Origin: JALYOC01 sp036675345
GTDB lineage: Bacteria > Myxococcota > Myxococcia > Myxococcales > Myxococcaceae
Direction: 5' to 3'
Length of the DNA stretch: 64,000 nucleotides
Assembly: GCA_036675345.1 (NCBI GenBank)
Contig: JAKFFE010000048.1
Location: 62,001 to 126,000, forward strand
Each line of letters starts with the position of its first letter. Position 1 is the stretch's first letter. The translations under genes and the position numbers were made by a program. A model generated the notes under the pieces. It was not told the DNA's origin. It ran no database searches and was given only the letters and a program-made list of their open reading frames with translations. Below, piece by piece: positions 7,174 to 15,248 of the stretch.

Positions 7174-8256
7174 ATGAGCAGTCGTCCAGCGGTGGAACTG
7201 GCGCTGGCACAGCGCACCCTCGCGCTGTGCCAGATCCCGAGCGTGATCGGCGACGAGCAGGCGATCGCCGACCATGTGGAGACCTGGGCCCGGGGGCACT
7301 TCCCGCCCGCTCAGCTGACCCGCGTCTCCCACTCGCTGTTGCTGGGGACCCTGGACGATCCCCGGCCCACCGTGGCGCTGGTGGGCCACCTGGACACCGT
7401 GCCCAAGCACCCCCAGGACGGACCGATGCGGATCGAAGGGGACCGCCTCTACGGCCTGGGCAGTTCGGACATGAAGGGCGGCCTGGCGGTGATGATGGAG
7501 TTGGTGGAGCGGCTCCCGCGTGCCGAGCTGCCCTTCAACCTGCTGCTGATGCTCTACGAGCGGGAGGAGGGCCCGTATCTGGAGTCCGGCCTCGGCCCGC
7601 TGCTGGAGAAGATCGATCCCGCCAAGCTCCGCTTCGGGATCGCCCTGGAGCCCACCGACAACGTGGTCCAGGTGGGCTGCGTGGGCACCCTCCACGCCAC
7701 CCTGCGCTTCCAGGGCAAAAGCGCCCACTCCGCCCGTCCCTGGCAGGGGGAGAACGCGATCCACAAGGCCGGTCCGCTGCTGACCGAGTTGCTCTCGCGC
7801 CAGCCGATCGAAGTGGCCTTCGGCGGCTTCCGCTTCCAGGAGGTGATGTCGATCACCAAGGCCAGCGGCGGCCGGGCGCGGAACGTGATCCCCGAGTCGC
7901 TGGAGCTGAACCTCAACTCCCGCTTCGCGCCGGGCAAGAGCGTGGCCCAGGCCCAGGAGGAGCTGCGTGCCTTCGTGGCCGGGCGCGCGGAGATCGAGTT
8001 CACCGACCTGGCGCCGTCCGGTCGGGTCTGCGACGCCAACCCGCTCTTCCAGCGACTGCTGGCCACCACCGGCGCCGACGCCGCCTCCAAGCAGGCGTGG
8101 ACCGACGTGGCCCGCTTCTCCGAGGCGGGGATCGACGCGGTGAACTTCGGCCCCGGGGAGACCGGTCAGGCGCACCAGGTGAACGAGAGCGTCTCCCTCT
8201 CCGCGCTGGGGCTGGCCTACCGGCGCCTCTCCTCCTTCCTCACCGCACCGCTGTAG
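7174..8256 (+). CDS. dapE: succinyl-diaminopimelate desuccinylase
   Basis: DapE is a dizinc M20 amidohydrolase that removes succinate from N-succinyl-LL-DAP. At 360 residues it matches the shorter DapE group. His72 and Asp74 (GHLDTVP), Asp99 (SSDMKGG) and the Glu pair 131-132 (ERE-EG region) fit the metal and catalytic positions. A dimerisation lid begins near residue 170 (GCVGTLHATLRFQGKSAHSARP, with the conserved SAHS/ARP pattern). The C-terminal metal His lies in GQAHQVNE. A GGAGG site precedes the ATG at 7174. Its place right after dapD supports the pathway call over a general M20 deacylase. Confidence 0.92.
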   Translation: MSSRPAVELALAQRTLALCQIPSVIGDEQAIADHVETWARGHFPPAQLTRVSHSLLLGTLDDPRPTVALVGHLDTVPKHPQDGPMRIEGDRLYGLGSSDMKGGLAVMMELVERLPRAELPFNLLLMLYEREEGPYLESGLGPLLEKIDPAKLRFGIALEPTDNVVQVGCVGTLHATLRFQGKSAHSARPWQGENAIHKAGPLLTELLSRQPIEVAFGGFRFQEVMSITKASGGRARNVIPESLELNLNSRFAPGKSVAQAQEELRAFVAGRAEIEFTDLAPSGRVCDANPLFQRLLATTGADAASKQAWTDVARFSEAGIDAVNFGPGETGQAHQVNESVSLSALGLAYRRLSSFLTAPL

Positions 8257-8266
8257 GGAGCACCCG

Positions 8267-9115
8267 ATGCAACGCGACTGGCACGAAGCGAACCGCAAGT
8301 CCTGGAACGCCGCCACCCGGGTCCACAACAGCCACAAGCAGGACCAGGCCGGCTTCCTCCGCCGGGGCGGCAGCACCCTGTTCTCCGAGGAGCTGGCGTT
8401 GCTGGGCGAGGTCCGTGGCCAGTCGCTGCTGCACCTGCAGTGCAACAGCGGGCAGGACACCCTCTCCCTGGCCAGCCGGTGCGGGGTGCAGGTGACCGGG
8501 GTGGACATCAGCGACGAGGCGATCGCCTTTGCCCAGCAGCTCTCCGCCGACTCCGGGATCCCCGGCACCTTCGTGCGCGAGGATGTCTACGACTACCTGG
8601 CCCGGGTCCCCGCCGCCTCCCAGGAGCTGGTGTTCTGCAGCTACGGCTGGATGGGGTGGCTCTCGGATCTCTCGCTGTGGGCCCGGGGGGTGGCCGCCGC
8701 GCTGCGTCCGGGAGGCCGGCTGGTCGCGGTGGAGTTCCATCCCTTCTCCTGGGTGTGGGACGAGGACCTGCAGCTCAAGTATCCCTACGGCGGCGGGCAG
8801 CACCTCCTCGAGTCCGGAGTGAGGGACTACGTCGGCCTCAGCGGCACCGCGCTGGCGCCGATGGGCCTGTTGCCCGACACCGGCGAGGCGTTCGTCAACC
8901 CGCATCCCTCGCACGAGTTCACCTGGGGCCTGGGCGATCTGCTCACCGCGCTGATCGACGCCGGCCTCCAGCTCCAGCAACTGCGCGAGTACCCGTACTC
9001 CAACGGCTGCGCCATCTACCGGGACATGCAGCCGCTGGAAGGAGACCGCTACGGAATGCCGCCGGGGGTTCCCTCCCTGCCGCTGATGTTCGGCCTGGTG
9101 GCGCGCAAGCCCTGA
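8267..9115 (+). CDS. class I SAM-dependent methyltransferase
   Basis: A 282-residue Rossmann-fold methyltransferase of unknown substrate. Motif I is readable as LLHLQCNSGQDTLSLA (residues ~54-69), followed by GVDISDEAI (acidic ribose-binding position). A strand reading LVFCSYGWMGWL lies near motif IV. The C-terminal half is rich in aromatic residues. It starts 10 nt after dapE with GGGAG before the ATG, so it is almost surely co-transcribed with dapD and dapE. A link to DAP metabolism is not known for this family, and the coupling may be only positional. No signal peptide; cytosolic. Confidence 0.88.
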   Translation: MQRDWHEANRKSWNAATRVHNSHKQDQAGFLRRGGSTLFSEELALLGEVRGQSLLHLQCNSGQDTLSLASRCGVQVTGVDISDEAIAFAQQLSADSGIPGTFVREDVYDYLARVPAASQELVFCSYGWMGWLSDLSLWARGVAAALRPGGRLVAVEFHPFSWVWDEDLQLKYPYGGGQHLLESGVRDYVGLSGTALAPMGLLPDTGEAFVNPHPSHEFTWGLGDLLTALIDAGLQLQQLREYPYSNGCAIYRDMQPLEGDRYGMPPGVPSLPLMFGLVARKP

Positions 9116-9122
9116 GCCGGGT

Positions 9123-10361
9123 TCATCGCCAGAAGCCGATCGAGATCCCCAGGTCCGAGTACCGACTGGCGACGTCGAAGGACAGGGACAGCGCCCAGTC
9201 CTCCAGGTAGCGGAACAAGAACACCTCGAAGCCGCCGGTGAGGTGCAGCCGGTGCAGCCGATCCTCGAAGGGCGAAGGCTCCAGATACGAGCCCAGTCGG
9301 GTGCGCAGCCGGCCGGGCCAGCTCTCGTGCTCCACCCCTGCCCGCGGAGCCAGCTGGGTGCGCTGGGCGATGAGCCGCGGTGGCCCCGGCTCCAGGAAGG
9401 CGCGGATCGGCACCGCGCCCTCCAGCTGGGCGATCACCTCCACCTGGGCGGAGAGCAGCCACGCCCCGGCGGTGGAGTCCCAGGGCAGAGGGGTGTCCCA
9501 GCCCTCGCCCACCACCCCCAGCTCGCGCAGCTTGGCGATCGAGAGCCGGTTGTACCGCTCCGAGCCCTCGCCCAGCCGCATCGATCCCCCCAGCGAGAAC
9601 ACGAACGGCGAGGCCAGCGACCGGAAGGGAAGGGCGGTCCCCAACCGGCGCAGCTCCGAGGTCAAGGGGCCCACGATCTGCGGCTTGAGGGAGAGCCCGA
9701 TCCGGAAGTTGCGATCCACCGGCCGGTAGAGCGCATCGAAGCTGACCCCGAAGTTCCCGTAGCTCCAGCGCGCCGGCCCGGCCTCGAACTCACCGGTGGA
9801 GGCGAACAGCCCCATCGCCAGCAGCAGCTCGTCGTGGCCCAGGGCCACCGCCGCGGCGATGGCGCTGGTGGAGAGGGTCACCGACACCTCGCCGTCCGCC
9901 CCGCAGGTCTCGGAGAGACAGAAGCGGGACAGCGAGGTCCGGTGGTAGCCGCCCAGGCCGGCGCCGCCGATCTGCACGAACAACCCGGACACCAGCTGCC
10001 GGGCGGCCCGCGCCTGGTCCGGGGCCCCGTCGTTGTCCAGGTCCAGCGCCTCCGGGTTTCCCAGCGGCAGGTCCAGATAGGAGAGCGCCAGGTCCACCGT
10101 CCACGGCGCCGCCAGCGACGGCTTGCGGTGGGCGATCGCCGCCAGGTTGGAGGTGAACGACGACGACCCCTCGGCGATCCCCACGTACGCCCCGCCCAGC
10201 CCCACCAGCCGGGTGGAGCCGAGCAGCAACCCCGGAGAGAGATACATCCGCCCCGGTCGGGGCGTGTCCTGGGCCGGCGCGGGCAGGGACAGCAGCACCG
10301 CCCACCCGAAGGCGAGGGCCTGGAGAACACCGGGTCGGAGGAGGACGGCCGGACGGACCAC
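9123..10361 (-). CDS. putative outer-membrane beta-barrel protein, 412 aa
   Basis: No precise function. The first ~31 residues form a signal peptide (hydrophobic LAFGWAVLLSLPAPAQ). The mature part begins with a glycine-rich segment, GLGGAYVGIAEGSSSFTSN. This resembles the N-terminus of FadL/PorV-like barrels, in which 'LGGAYVAIAD..' is typical. Many alternating strands follow, ending in LGISIGFWR, a barrel-like terminal strand. Cargo or partners are unknown. The gene starts at a GTG with no Shine-Dalgarno but with TATGGT 6 nt upstream, suggesting a leaderless mRNA. It converges on the methyltransferase gene, leaving only 7 bp. Confidence 0.72.
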   Translation of the reverse strand: MVRPAVLLRPGVLQALAFGWAVLLSLPAPAQDTPRPGRMYLSPGLLLGSTRLVGLGGAYVGIAEGSSSFTSNLAAIAHRKPSLAAPWTVDLALSYLDLPLGNPEALDLDNDGAPDQARAARQLVSGLFVQIGGAGLGGYHRTSLSRFCLSETCGADGEVSVTLSTSAIAAAVALGHDELLLAMGLFASTGEFEAGPARWSYGNFGVSFDALYRPVDRNFRIGLSLKPQIVGPLTSELRRLGTALPFRSLASPFVFSLGGSMRLGEGSERYNRLSIAKLRELGVVGEGWDTPLPWDSTAGAWLLSAQVEVIAQLEGAVPIRAFLEPGPPRLIAQRTQLAPRAGVEHESWPGRLRTRLGSYLEPSPFEDRLHRLHLTGGFEVFLFRYLEDWALSLSFDVASRYSDLGISIGFWR

Positions 10362-10373
10362 GGCGGCACCATA
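10362..10373 (-). promoter_or_regulatory. leaderless-type -10 box (TATGGT)
   Basis: On the minus strand TATGGT (10373-10368) lies 6 nt before the GTG at 10361, with no ribosome-binding site. The 12-mer TATGGTGCCGCC recurs identically before lspA. Confidence 0.45.
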
Positions 10374-10447
10374 GCGGAGCTCGGGCCGATCCCCAGGGAC
10401 TCAACAGGAGGGCAGGCGAACGTCGGGACGTCGCGGGGGCGGGTGGT

Positions 10448-10453
10448 TAATCT
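10448..10453 (+). promoter_or_regulatory. possible -10 box (TAATCT) close to start
   Basis: TAATCT ends 8 nt before the ATG at 10462, and no Shine-Dalgarno is visible in between. The mRNA would have a leader of only one or two nucleotides, or none. Confidence 0.4.
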
Positions 10454-10461
10454 TCTCCCCC

Positions 10462-11364
10462 ATGGACTCTCCGCTGACCTGGATGCTGGTGCCCCTGGCA
10501 GTTCTCGCCGCCGGCGCGGCCACCGCCGCCCCCTTGCCGGCGCCCTCCCCGCTGGAGGCGGAGGTCCAGGCCTGGCACGACAAGCGGCTCAAGAACCTCA
10601 CCGCGGAGGAGGGGTGGCTCTCGCTGGTGGGGCTGTACTGGTTGGAGCCGGGGAAGAACACCGCCGGGTCCGCCGAGGACAACCAGGTGGTGTTCCCCTC
10701 CAACGCTCCCGCACGGCTGGGAACCTTCACCCTGGAGAACGGGAAGGTGCGGCTGGAGCTGGCCAAGGGAGTCACCGCCACCTTGCAGGGCAAGCCGTTC
10801 ACCGGCGGGGTGCTCCAGTCTGACCTGGAGGGCACGCCGGACACCGTGCACCTGGGGACGATCCGCTTCCACGTCATCCAGCGCGGAGAGAAGTTCGGGG
10901 TCCGCGCCAAGGATCCCCAGGCCCAGGCCCGGCAGCAGTTCCACGGCATCCCCCGCTACCCGGTGTCCCCGCGCTGGAAGGTGGAGGCGAAGTTCGTCCC
11001 CTTCCCGGAGCCGAAGAAGATCGCCGTGCCCACCGTGATGGGAACGGTGGAGGAGATGACCGCCTACGGCGAGCTGGTGTTCACCCTGGAGGGCAAGGAG
11101 CACCGGCTGCAGCCGGTGCAGGAGACCCCGGAGGATCAGCTGTTCGTGATCTTCGCCGACCCCACCAACAAGAAGGACACCTACGGCGCGGGGCGCTTCC
11201 TCTACGCCGATCCGCCGAAGAACGGGAAGGCCACCCTGGACTTCAACCGCTCCTACAACCCGCCGTGCGCCTTCAGCGCCTTTGCCACCTGTCCGCTGCC
11301 GCCGCGGGAGAACCGGCTGAAGGTGGCGATCGAGGCGGGCGAGAAGCGGTACGGCGACCACTGA
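10462..11364 (+). CDS. DUF1684 family secreted protein
   Basis: The 300-residue product matches the DUF1684 family by its hallmark segments: GWLSLVGLYWLEPGKNT near residue 53 and the C-terminal FNRSYNPPCAFSAFATCPLP. The conserved cluster of Pro, Cys and AGE residues follows. No biochemical function is established for the family. A signal peptide occupies the first ~22 residues (LVPLAVLAAGAATAA), so the mature protein is exported. No ribosome-binding site is visible; TAATCT lies 8 nt upstream of the ATG. It is a single gene, divergent from the barrel gene at 9123 and convergent with the lipoprotein gene at 11377. Confidence 0.88.
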   Translation: MDSPLTWMLVPLAVLAAGAATAAPLPAPSPLEAEVQAWHDKRLKNLTAEEGWLSLVGLYWLEPGKNTAGSAEDNQVVFPSNAPARLGTFTLENGKVRLELAKGVTATLQGKPFTGGVLQSDLEGTPDTVHLGTIRFHVIQRGEKFGVRAKDPQAQARQQFHGIPRYPVSPRWKVEAKFVPFPEPKKIAVPTVMGTVEEMTAYGELVFTLEGKEHRLQPVQETPEDQLFVIFADPTNKKDTYGAGRFLYADPPKNGKATLDFNRSYNPPCAFSAFATCPLPPRENRLKVAIEAGEKRYGDH

Positions 11365-11369
11365 GCGAG

Positions 11370-11389
11370 GGAGGGGCTAGTTCCCCTCC
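11370..11389. terminator. hairpin between convergent genes
   Basis: GGAGGGG (11370-11376) and CCCCTCC (11383-11389) form a 7-bp stem with a 6-nt loop between the stop of the DUF1684 gene and the 3' end of the convergent lipoprotein gene, whose last codons it overlaps. There is no T-run. Confidence 0.45.
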
Positions 11390-11994
11390 GCCCGGGCGTA
11401 GATCTTCGCCGCTCCGGTGGGGTCCGCGCGCTGGATCAACAGCCACTCCATCTGCAGGTCCCGGATCCCCGTCACCTTGTCGCCCTGGGTCGCGGCGCCG
11501 GAGCTGCGCCCGGCGGCGATCCCCTGGCTCTCCTCCTCGTCCTTGTGCAGCGGCCCGGAGGCGTCGGTGGAGGTGCCGTAGATGGACCGCTCCACCGAGC
11601 GACCGCCAGTGCCATCGTTGGTGGCCACCTGATCATCGGCGGTCTCGCTGACGCGCTGGGCGCTCTCCACCTGGCGGGTGTTCTTCAAGATCCGCACCAC
11701 GCAGGAGTCCCCGCCGTCCTTCCCCACCACCACGTAGCGGCTCCAGGCCCCGCTCTCCCGGGCCCCGGAGACCTCCTGCTTCCAGTCGGTCTCCAGCAGA
11801 TGCTCTCCCGCCGCCCGGTGCGAGGTGTAGCCCTGGGCCGACAGCAGGGCCACCGCGTGCGGCCAGACCTCCGCCAGCGGGAGGGGGTAGACATGCTCGG
11901 CGGCGAACTCGCGGGCGCGCGACTCGCGCTGCATCGCCGCGCAGCCGCTCAGCAGGATCAGCCCCAGGACTCCGCAGGTTCGTCGCAGGTGCAT
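11377..11994 (-). CDS. lipoprotein of unknown function, 205 aa
   Basis: A signal peptide ends in the lipobox LLSGC (Cys18), so the product is probably a diacylated envelope lipoprotein. The mature part starts with a segment (HVYPLPLAEVWPHAVALLSAQGY) resembling the 'alpha/beta roll' start of small proteobacterial lipoproteins that compare paralogue-like folds. A strand-rich middle follows, then a Ser/Gly-rich linker (about residues 125-165) and a C-terminal strand (MEWLLIQRADP). No catalytic motif is seen. TATGAT lies 5 nt before the ATG in place of a ribosome-binding site. Single-gene transcript convergent with the DUF1684 gene. Confidence 0.75.
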   Translation of the reverse strand: MHLRRTCGVLGLILLSGCAAMQRESRAREFAAEHVYPLPLAEVWPHAVALLSAQGYTSHRAAGEHLLETDWKQEVSGARESGAWSRYVVVGKDGGDSCVVRILKNTRQVESAQRVSETADDQVATNDGTGGRSVERSIYGTSTDASGPLHKDEEESQGIAAGRSSGAATQGDKVTGIRDLQMEWLLIQRADPTGAAKIYARAEGN

Positions 11995-12005
11995 ACCGGA
12001 TCATA
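11995..12005 (-). promoter_or_regulatory. leaderless-type -10 box (TATGAT)
   Basis: A near-consensus TATGAT (12005-12000, minus strand) lies only 5 nt upstream of the ATG at 11994. With transcription starting 6-7 nt after the box, the mRNA would begin at the start codon. Confidence 0.55.
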
Positions 12006-12061
12006 TTCGCGGCCCCGGCCGGGTCGCGCAAAGGTCCTCTCCAACTGCAAGCACCGCCGCT

Positions 12062-12559
12062 TCAGGCAGCCCGGTGCTCGCCCGCGTCGGCGCGCGGCGC
12101 CTCCGGCCCGATCTCGGCGGCCGACTGGATGGAGATCGTCACCCGGGCGGCGCCCACCGCCATCACCAGCACTCCCACCGCGAAGAAGGCGCCGGGCGCC
12201 AGCAGCGGAGGCACGCTGCCCAGCACGTCCTTCAGGGCCTCGACCGTCAGCCCCGTCTCCGAGAGCTCCTGGGTCATCGGGAGCAGGTGGAACACCACCC
12301 CGGCCACCCCGACCACCGCCGAGAGTCCTCCCAGGCCCAGAGTGGTCCGGGCCAGCGTCCGCACCGACACCTCGCGCAGGCCCAGCCACAGCAGGACCGC
12401 GAAGGCGGCAGGGGAGAAGTAGAGTGGCACGTACTGCGGCGTCTCCGACAGCCCGCTCCCGGTCAGCGCGTGGCCCACGTAGGCGTCGAAGAACAGCCCC
12501 AGGTAGCCCAGCCCCAGCAGCAGCAGGGTCACCCGCTTTACGCCCATCCGTCGGATCAT
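12062..12559 (-). CDS. small integral membrane protein, 165 aa
   Basis: Unknown function. Four hydrophobic segments are readable (about residues 10-30, 45-62, 72-95 and 115-140). They are followed by a hydrophilic tail (PEAPRADAGEHRAA). No motif identifies a transporter or enzyme. The start at 12559 lacks a clear Shine-Dalgarno; a second in-frame ATG lies four codons in (12547). The gene is 31 bp downstream of the pterin-dehydratase gene on the same strand, so the two may share a transcript, without an obvious functional link. Confidence 0.65.
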   Translation of the reverse strand: MIRRMGVKRVTLLLLGLGYLGLFFDAYVGHALTGSGLSETPQYVPLYFSPAAFAVLLWLGLREVSVRTLARTTLGLGGLSAVVGVAGVVFHLLPMTQELSETGLTVEALKDVLGSVPPLLAPGAFFAVGVLVMAVGAARVTISIQSAAEIGPEAPRADAGEHRAA

Positions 12560-12590
12560 GGTTCGCTCTAACGTCCGGGGACCGCGGGCG

Positions 12591-12887
12591 TCAAACGCCG
12601 GCCACCGCGTCCGCGCCGGCCGCCAGCCGGGTGTCCCGCGCCGTCAGCCCCCCCGCATCGTGGGTGGTCAGCTTGAGCGTCACCCGCCGCCAGCGGATGT
12701 CGATGTCCGGGTGGTGGTCCGCGCCCTCGGCCAGCTTGGCCACCTTCTGCACGAAGGCGATCCCGTCCAGGAAGGCCGCGAACTCGTAGGTGCGGATCAG
12801 CTCGTCACCCTCCCGGCGCCAGGCGGGATGCTCGCCCAGGAAGGTGGCCAGCTCCGCGTCGGTCAGCTTCGTCCGGTCGTAGTCCAT
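12591..12887 (-). CDS. phhB: pterin-4a-carbinolamine dehydratase
   Basis: This enzyme dehydrates 4a-hydroxytetrahydrobiopterin (or folate-type pterins), regenerating cofactor for aromatic amino-acid hydroxylases. The 98-residue product shows the family motif His58-His59-Pro60, then Trp66, His76 and Asp85 (ADHHPDIDIRWRRVTLKL). The ATG at 12887 is preceded by AAGGAG. A longer open frame to 12935 lacks a site. No phenylalanine hydroxylase gene is nearby, so the pterin user is not known. The single domain is typical in size and cytosolic. Confidence 0.92.
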   Translation of the reverse strand: MDYDRTKLTDAELATFLGEHPAWRREGDELIRTYEFAAFLDGIAFVQKVAKLAEGADHHPDIDIRWRRVTLKLTTHDAGGLTARDTRLAAGADAVAGV

Positions 12888-12945
12888 CGGTTGGCTCCTT
12901 GCAGGGCGCTGTGACGCGCACCGCAAGGTTGCCACGGCGAAATGG

Positions 12946-12961
12946 AGCCTGTCCCCTTTAT
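12946..12961 (+). repeat. 16-bp repeat AGCCTGTCCCCTTTAT, copy 1
   Basis: An exact reverse-complement copy lies at 15895-15910; similarity extends loosely to both sides (CGAAA upstream, GGAC downstream). The two copies face each other across the 12974-15839 minus-strand gene block. The motif is intergenic and resembles short REP-type elements spread by RayT transposases (inference). Confidence 0.6.
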
Positions 12962-12973
12962 TGGGACGGTGGG

Positions 12974-14092
12974 TCAGGCCTGGGTGGCCGGCGGGTGCTT
13001 GAGCGCCATCGCCACCAGGGACACGGTCAGGTCGCCGGGGTCCCAGGCGGACAGCTGCTTGAGGTTCGGCATCACCGAGTCGATGTGGTCCAGGTTGTCC
13101 AGGCGCACCACGTTCGAGCCGGGGATCATCCCGTCCTTGTCGTGCACCAGTCCGTCGGTCTTCTCGCCGTAGCGCAGCCGGACGTAGTTGCTGGGGACGG
13201 CCACCAGCGAGAGCTGACTGGTGTCGGTGGTGGCCAGGGACACGGTGGGGATGTCGGTGGGGAAGGGGTACTTCTCCACGAACTCCTGCCGGTAGGCGTA
13301 GGTCAGATCGCGCACCGTCTTCGGATCGCCGTTGAACACCAGCTTGGCCAGCGCGGCCACGCCCAGCTTGGTGGCGCCGTTGGAGAGCAGGTCGGTGGCC
13401 AGCGGCGCGCCGCCGTACGGGGCCTGCATCGCCACGAAGGCGCGCACGTGCTGCTTGAGCTCCGGGTGCATCGCCAGGGTGGCGCTGGTGTCCACCCCGC
13501 CCTTGCTGTGGCCGATCAGCACCACCTGCTTGCCCTCCGAGGCCGCCTGCTCGATCGCCTTCTTGATCGTCTCCACGTTGGTGAGGGTGGAGGCCTCGGT
13601 GTCGACCTTGATCTCCCGGACGTCCAGGCCCTTGTCCCGCAGCGCCTCGCGGTTCCCCTCCATGTAGCCGGGCCAGTTCTCGCCGGTCAGCCCATCCACG
13701 GTCAGGTAGACGAAATCCTTGGCCTCGTCCGGCAGCGGGTTGCCGCCGATCTTCACCGCCTCGTAGGTGCTCTTGAAGTCGGAGGTGATGTCCTTGGTGG
13801 GCGGGAGGCTCTTGTCCTGCTGCATCCAGCCCAGCTGCCCGGTGGAGTCCTTGCCCAGCAGCGCCTTGAGGCCGCCGCGGATGATCCCGCCCAGGTCGAT
13901 CCCGCCGCGCAGCGCCTCGCCCGCGGGCGGACGCAGCGCCAGGGTGTTGCGAGGGGCCTGGGCCGGCGCGAAGCCGTCCGCCAGGGTGTTCGCCGGTGCA
14001 GTCGGTGCGGCAGGCGCCGCAGGAGCCGTCGCGGTCCCGGAAAGGGGAGCGGTCTCGACCGGGCGCTGCGAAGGACGGATGGGGCTGGACAT
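12974..14092 (-). CDS. alpha/beta-hydrolase, lipase-like, 372 aa
   Basis: Probable esterase or lipase. The nucleophile Ser196 sits in GHSKGG, a candidate acid in the HDKDGMIP segment, and a catalytic His near residue 336 in LDHIDSV. The pattern resembles triacylglycerol lipases and esterases with a GHSxGG elbow. The N-terminal ~60 residues are Ala/Pro/Thr-rich and low-complexity, with no classical signal peptide. If secreted, it would use another route or remain cytosolic. A TGGAGGA site precedes the ATG. Its upstream region is unusually AT-rich and holds a 16-bp dyad, pointing to tight regulation. Substrate unknown. Confidence 0.82.
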   Translation of the reverse strand: MSSPIRPSQRPVETAPLSGTATAPAAPAAPTAPANTLADGFAPAQAPRNTLALRPPAGEALRGGIDLGGIIRGGLKALLGKDSTGQLGWMQQDKSLPPTKDITSDFKSTYEAVKIGGNPLPDEAKDFVYLTVDGLTGENWPGYMEGNREALRDKGLDVREIKVDTEASTLTNVETIKKAIEQAASEGKQVVLIGHSKGGVDTSATLAMHPELKQHVRAFVAMQAPYGGAPLATDLLSNGATKLGVAALAKLVFNGDPKTVRDLTYAYRQEFVEKYPFPTDIPTVSLATTDTSQLSLVAVPSNYVRLRYGEKTDGLVHDKDGMIPGSNVVRLDNLDHIDSVMPNLKQLSAWDPGDLTVSLVAMALKHPPATQA

Positions 14093-14157
14093 GGGGTGAT
14101 TCCTCCAGGTTTCCCTTCCGTTATCGACGGTATGTAAATGTAGTTGTGGGACCCTCA

Positions 14158-14173
14158 GTAAACATTTGTTGAC
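14158..14173. promoter_or_regulatory. 16-bp dyad in AT-rich promoter region
   Basis: GTAAACATTTGTTGAC is an imperfect palindrome (GT.AACA / TGTT.AC arms around TT). It lies about 65 bp upstream of the lipase-like gene in a 70-bp AT-rich stretch (14120-14175), striking in this GC-rich genome. It is a candidate operator; the AT-rich stretch likely contains the promoter. Confidence 0.5.
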
Positions 14174-14208
14174 GCATGGAGTCGTAGGCAGCCAACCGCC
14201 CGGAACTG

Positions 14209-14703
14209 CTAGGCGGTGGGTGCGGGAGACTTCCCGGAGAGGGCGATCAGCAGCGCCCCGCCCATGATCGCCACATCGGCCACGTTGAAGATCCCGGTGC
14301 GCAGCGAGCCAATCCCCAGGTTGAGGAAGTCCACCACCCGCCCGTCATTGACCAGCCGGTCGAACCAGTTGCTGCCCCCGCCGCCGATCAGCAGGGCCAG
14401 CCCGGCCAGGTGACCGCCGGGGAGCTCGCGGCCCTTGAGGATCAGGAACCCGGTGGCCCCCAGCAGCATCAGCCCCACCAGCACGGTGAAGCCCCAGAAG
14501 CGGGCGGTCTCCCCCATCTGGCCGCCGATCCCCAGGAACGCGCCCGGGTTCTCGGCGTAGACCAGCCGGAAGGTGTCCCCCAGGAAGGAGCGGGAGGGGG
14601 TGTCGCGCAGCTCGGTGGTCGCCAGGTGCTTGGTCGCCTGGTCACAACCAATGGAGACTAGCAGGACGGAGAGGATCACCAGCCGGCGGGAGAGGTTCTT
14701 CAT
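14209..14703 (-). CDS. lspA: lipoprotein signal peptidase (signal peptidase II)
   Basis: LspA cleaves prolipoprotein signal peptides before the diacylated Cys in the inner membrane. The 164-residue product has four hydrophobic segments and all family blocks: CDQATK near residue 20, ENPGAFLGI near 51, GGGGSNWFDRL near 107 and FNVADVAI near 139. The catalytic aspartates are Asp125 (VVDF) and Asp143 (VAD). The ATG at 14703 is chosen because the stretch before it has no ribosome-binding site but carries TATGGT 7 nt upstream; an ATG four codons earlier overlaps that box. It follows a lipoprotein gene by 18 bp. Many lipoproteins in the window are its likely substrates. Confidence 0.95.
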   Translation of the reverse strand: MKNLSRRLVILSVLLVSIGCDQATKHLATTELRDTPSRSFLGDTFRLVYAENPGAFLGIGGQMGETARFWGFTVLVGLMLLGATGFLILKGRELPGGHLAGLALLIGGGGSNWFDRLVNDGRVVDFLNLGIGSLRTGIFNVADVAIMGGALLIALSGKSPAPTA

Positions 14704-14716
14704 GGGCGGCACCATA
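14704..14716 (-). promoter_or_regulatory. leaderless-type -10 box before lspA (TATGGT)
   Basis: TATGGT (14716-14711) is 7 nt before the lspA ATG, and TATGGTGCCGCC is identical to the sequence before the 9123-10361 gene. It suggests lspA has its own promoter besides any read-through. Confidence 0.45.
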
Positions 14717-14721
14717 ACCGT

Positions 14722-15240
14722 CTAGCCCGGACAAATCGTCCGCAACGCCAGGCAGGGCTGCGGCAGATCAATGTGCCACCAGGCCGGATCGAAGCTCTGG
14801 CCGGCGGCGGTGCACACCAGCGAGAACTTCACCTCGTCCAGCTGGTCCTCCAGCCCGTCCAGACAGGCCTTGATGTCCGCCACCGTGGCCGCGCAGCCCA
14901 CCGGGGCCACTCCCACCGTCTCGCAGCTGGCCTGGGCCAGGATCTCCTGCAAGGTGGCCTCGGCGCTGGGCGGCAGGTGGTCGGTGCAGGCGTTGACCGC
15001 GTCTCCGCAGGCAGAGGCGGTGCCGGTGGTCTGGATCCCATGGGCCAGACACAGCGCCTGGATCAGATGCGAGGCCTCGTACTCATCGCGGACGTAGCCT
15101 TCGAACGCCGAGCACAGCCGCTGATAGCCGGCCTCGCCCAGCGCCTGCAGCTGCTGGTCCTGCTCGATGTCCGAAGGCATCCACCGGGAGGTGGAGCAAC
15201 CCAGCAACAACAGTCCGATCCAGGCGGCGCGCAGTCTCAT
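14722..15240 (-). CDS. Cys-rich lipoprotein, 172 aa
   Basis: Unknown function. A short signal peptide ends at LLLLGC (Cys15), a plausible lipobox. The mature part has about eight further cysteines in a helical context (for example LCSAFEGYV, ALCLAHGIQ, DAVNACTDHL, CETVGVAPVGCAATVADIKAC). This suggests a disulfide-stabilised helical fold in the envelope. It starts 8 bp after the 15249-15839 gene, with TGAGG before the ATG. It is followed 18 bp later by lspA, whose product would process it. Confidence 0.75.
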   Translation of the reverse strand: MRLRAAWIGLLLLGCSTSRWMPSDIEQDQQLQALGEAGYQRLCSAFEGYVRDEYEASHLIQALCLAHGIQTTGTASACGDAVNACTDHLPPSAEATLQEILAQASCETVGVAPVGCAATVADIKACLDGLEDQLDEVKFSLVCTAAGQSFDPAWWHIDLPQPCLALRTICPG

Positions 15241-15248
15241 CGCCGGCC

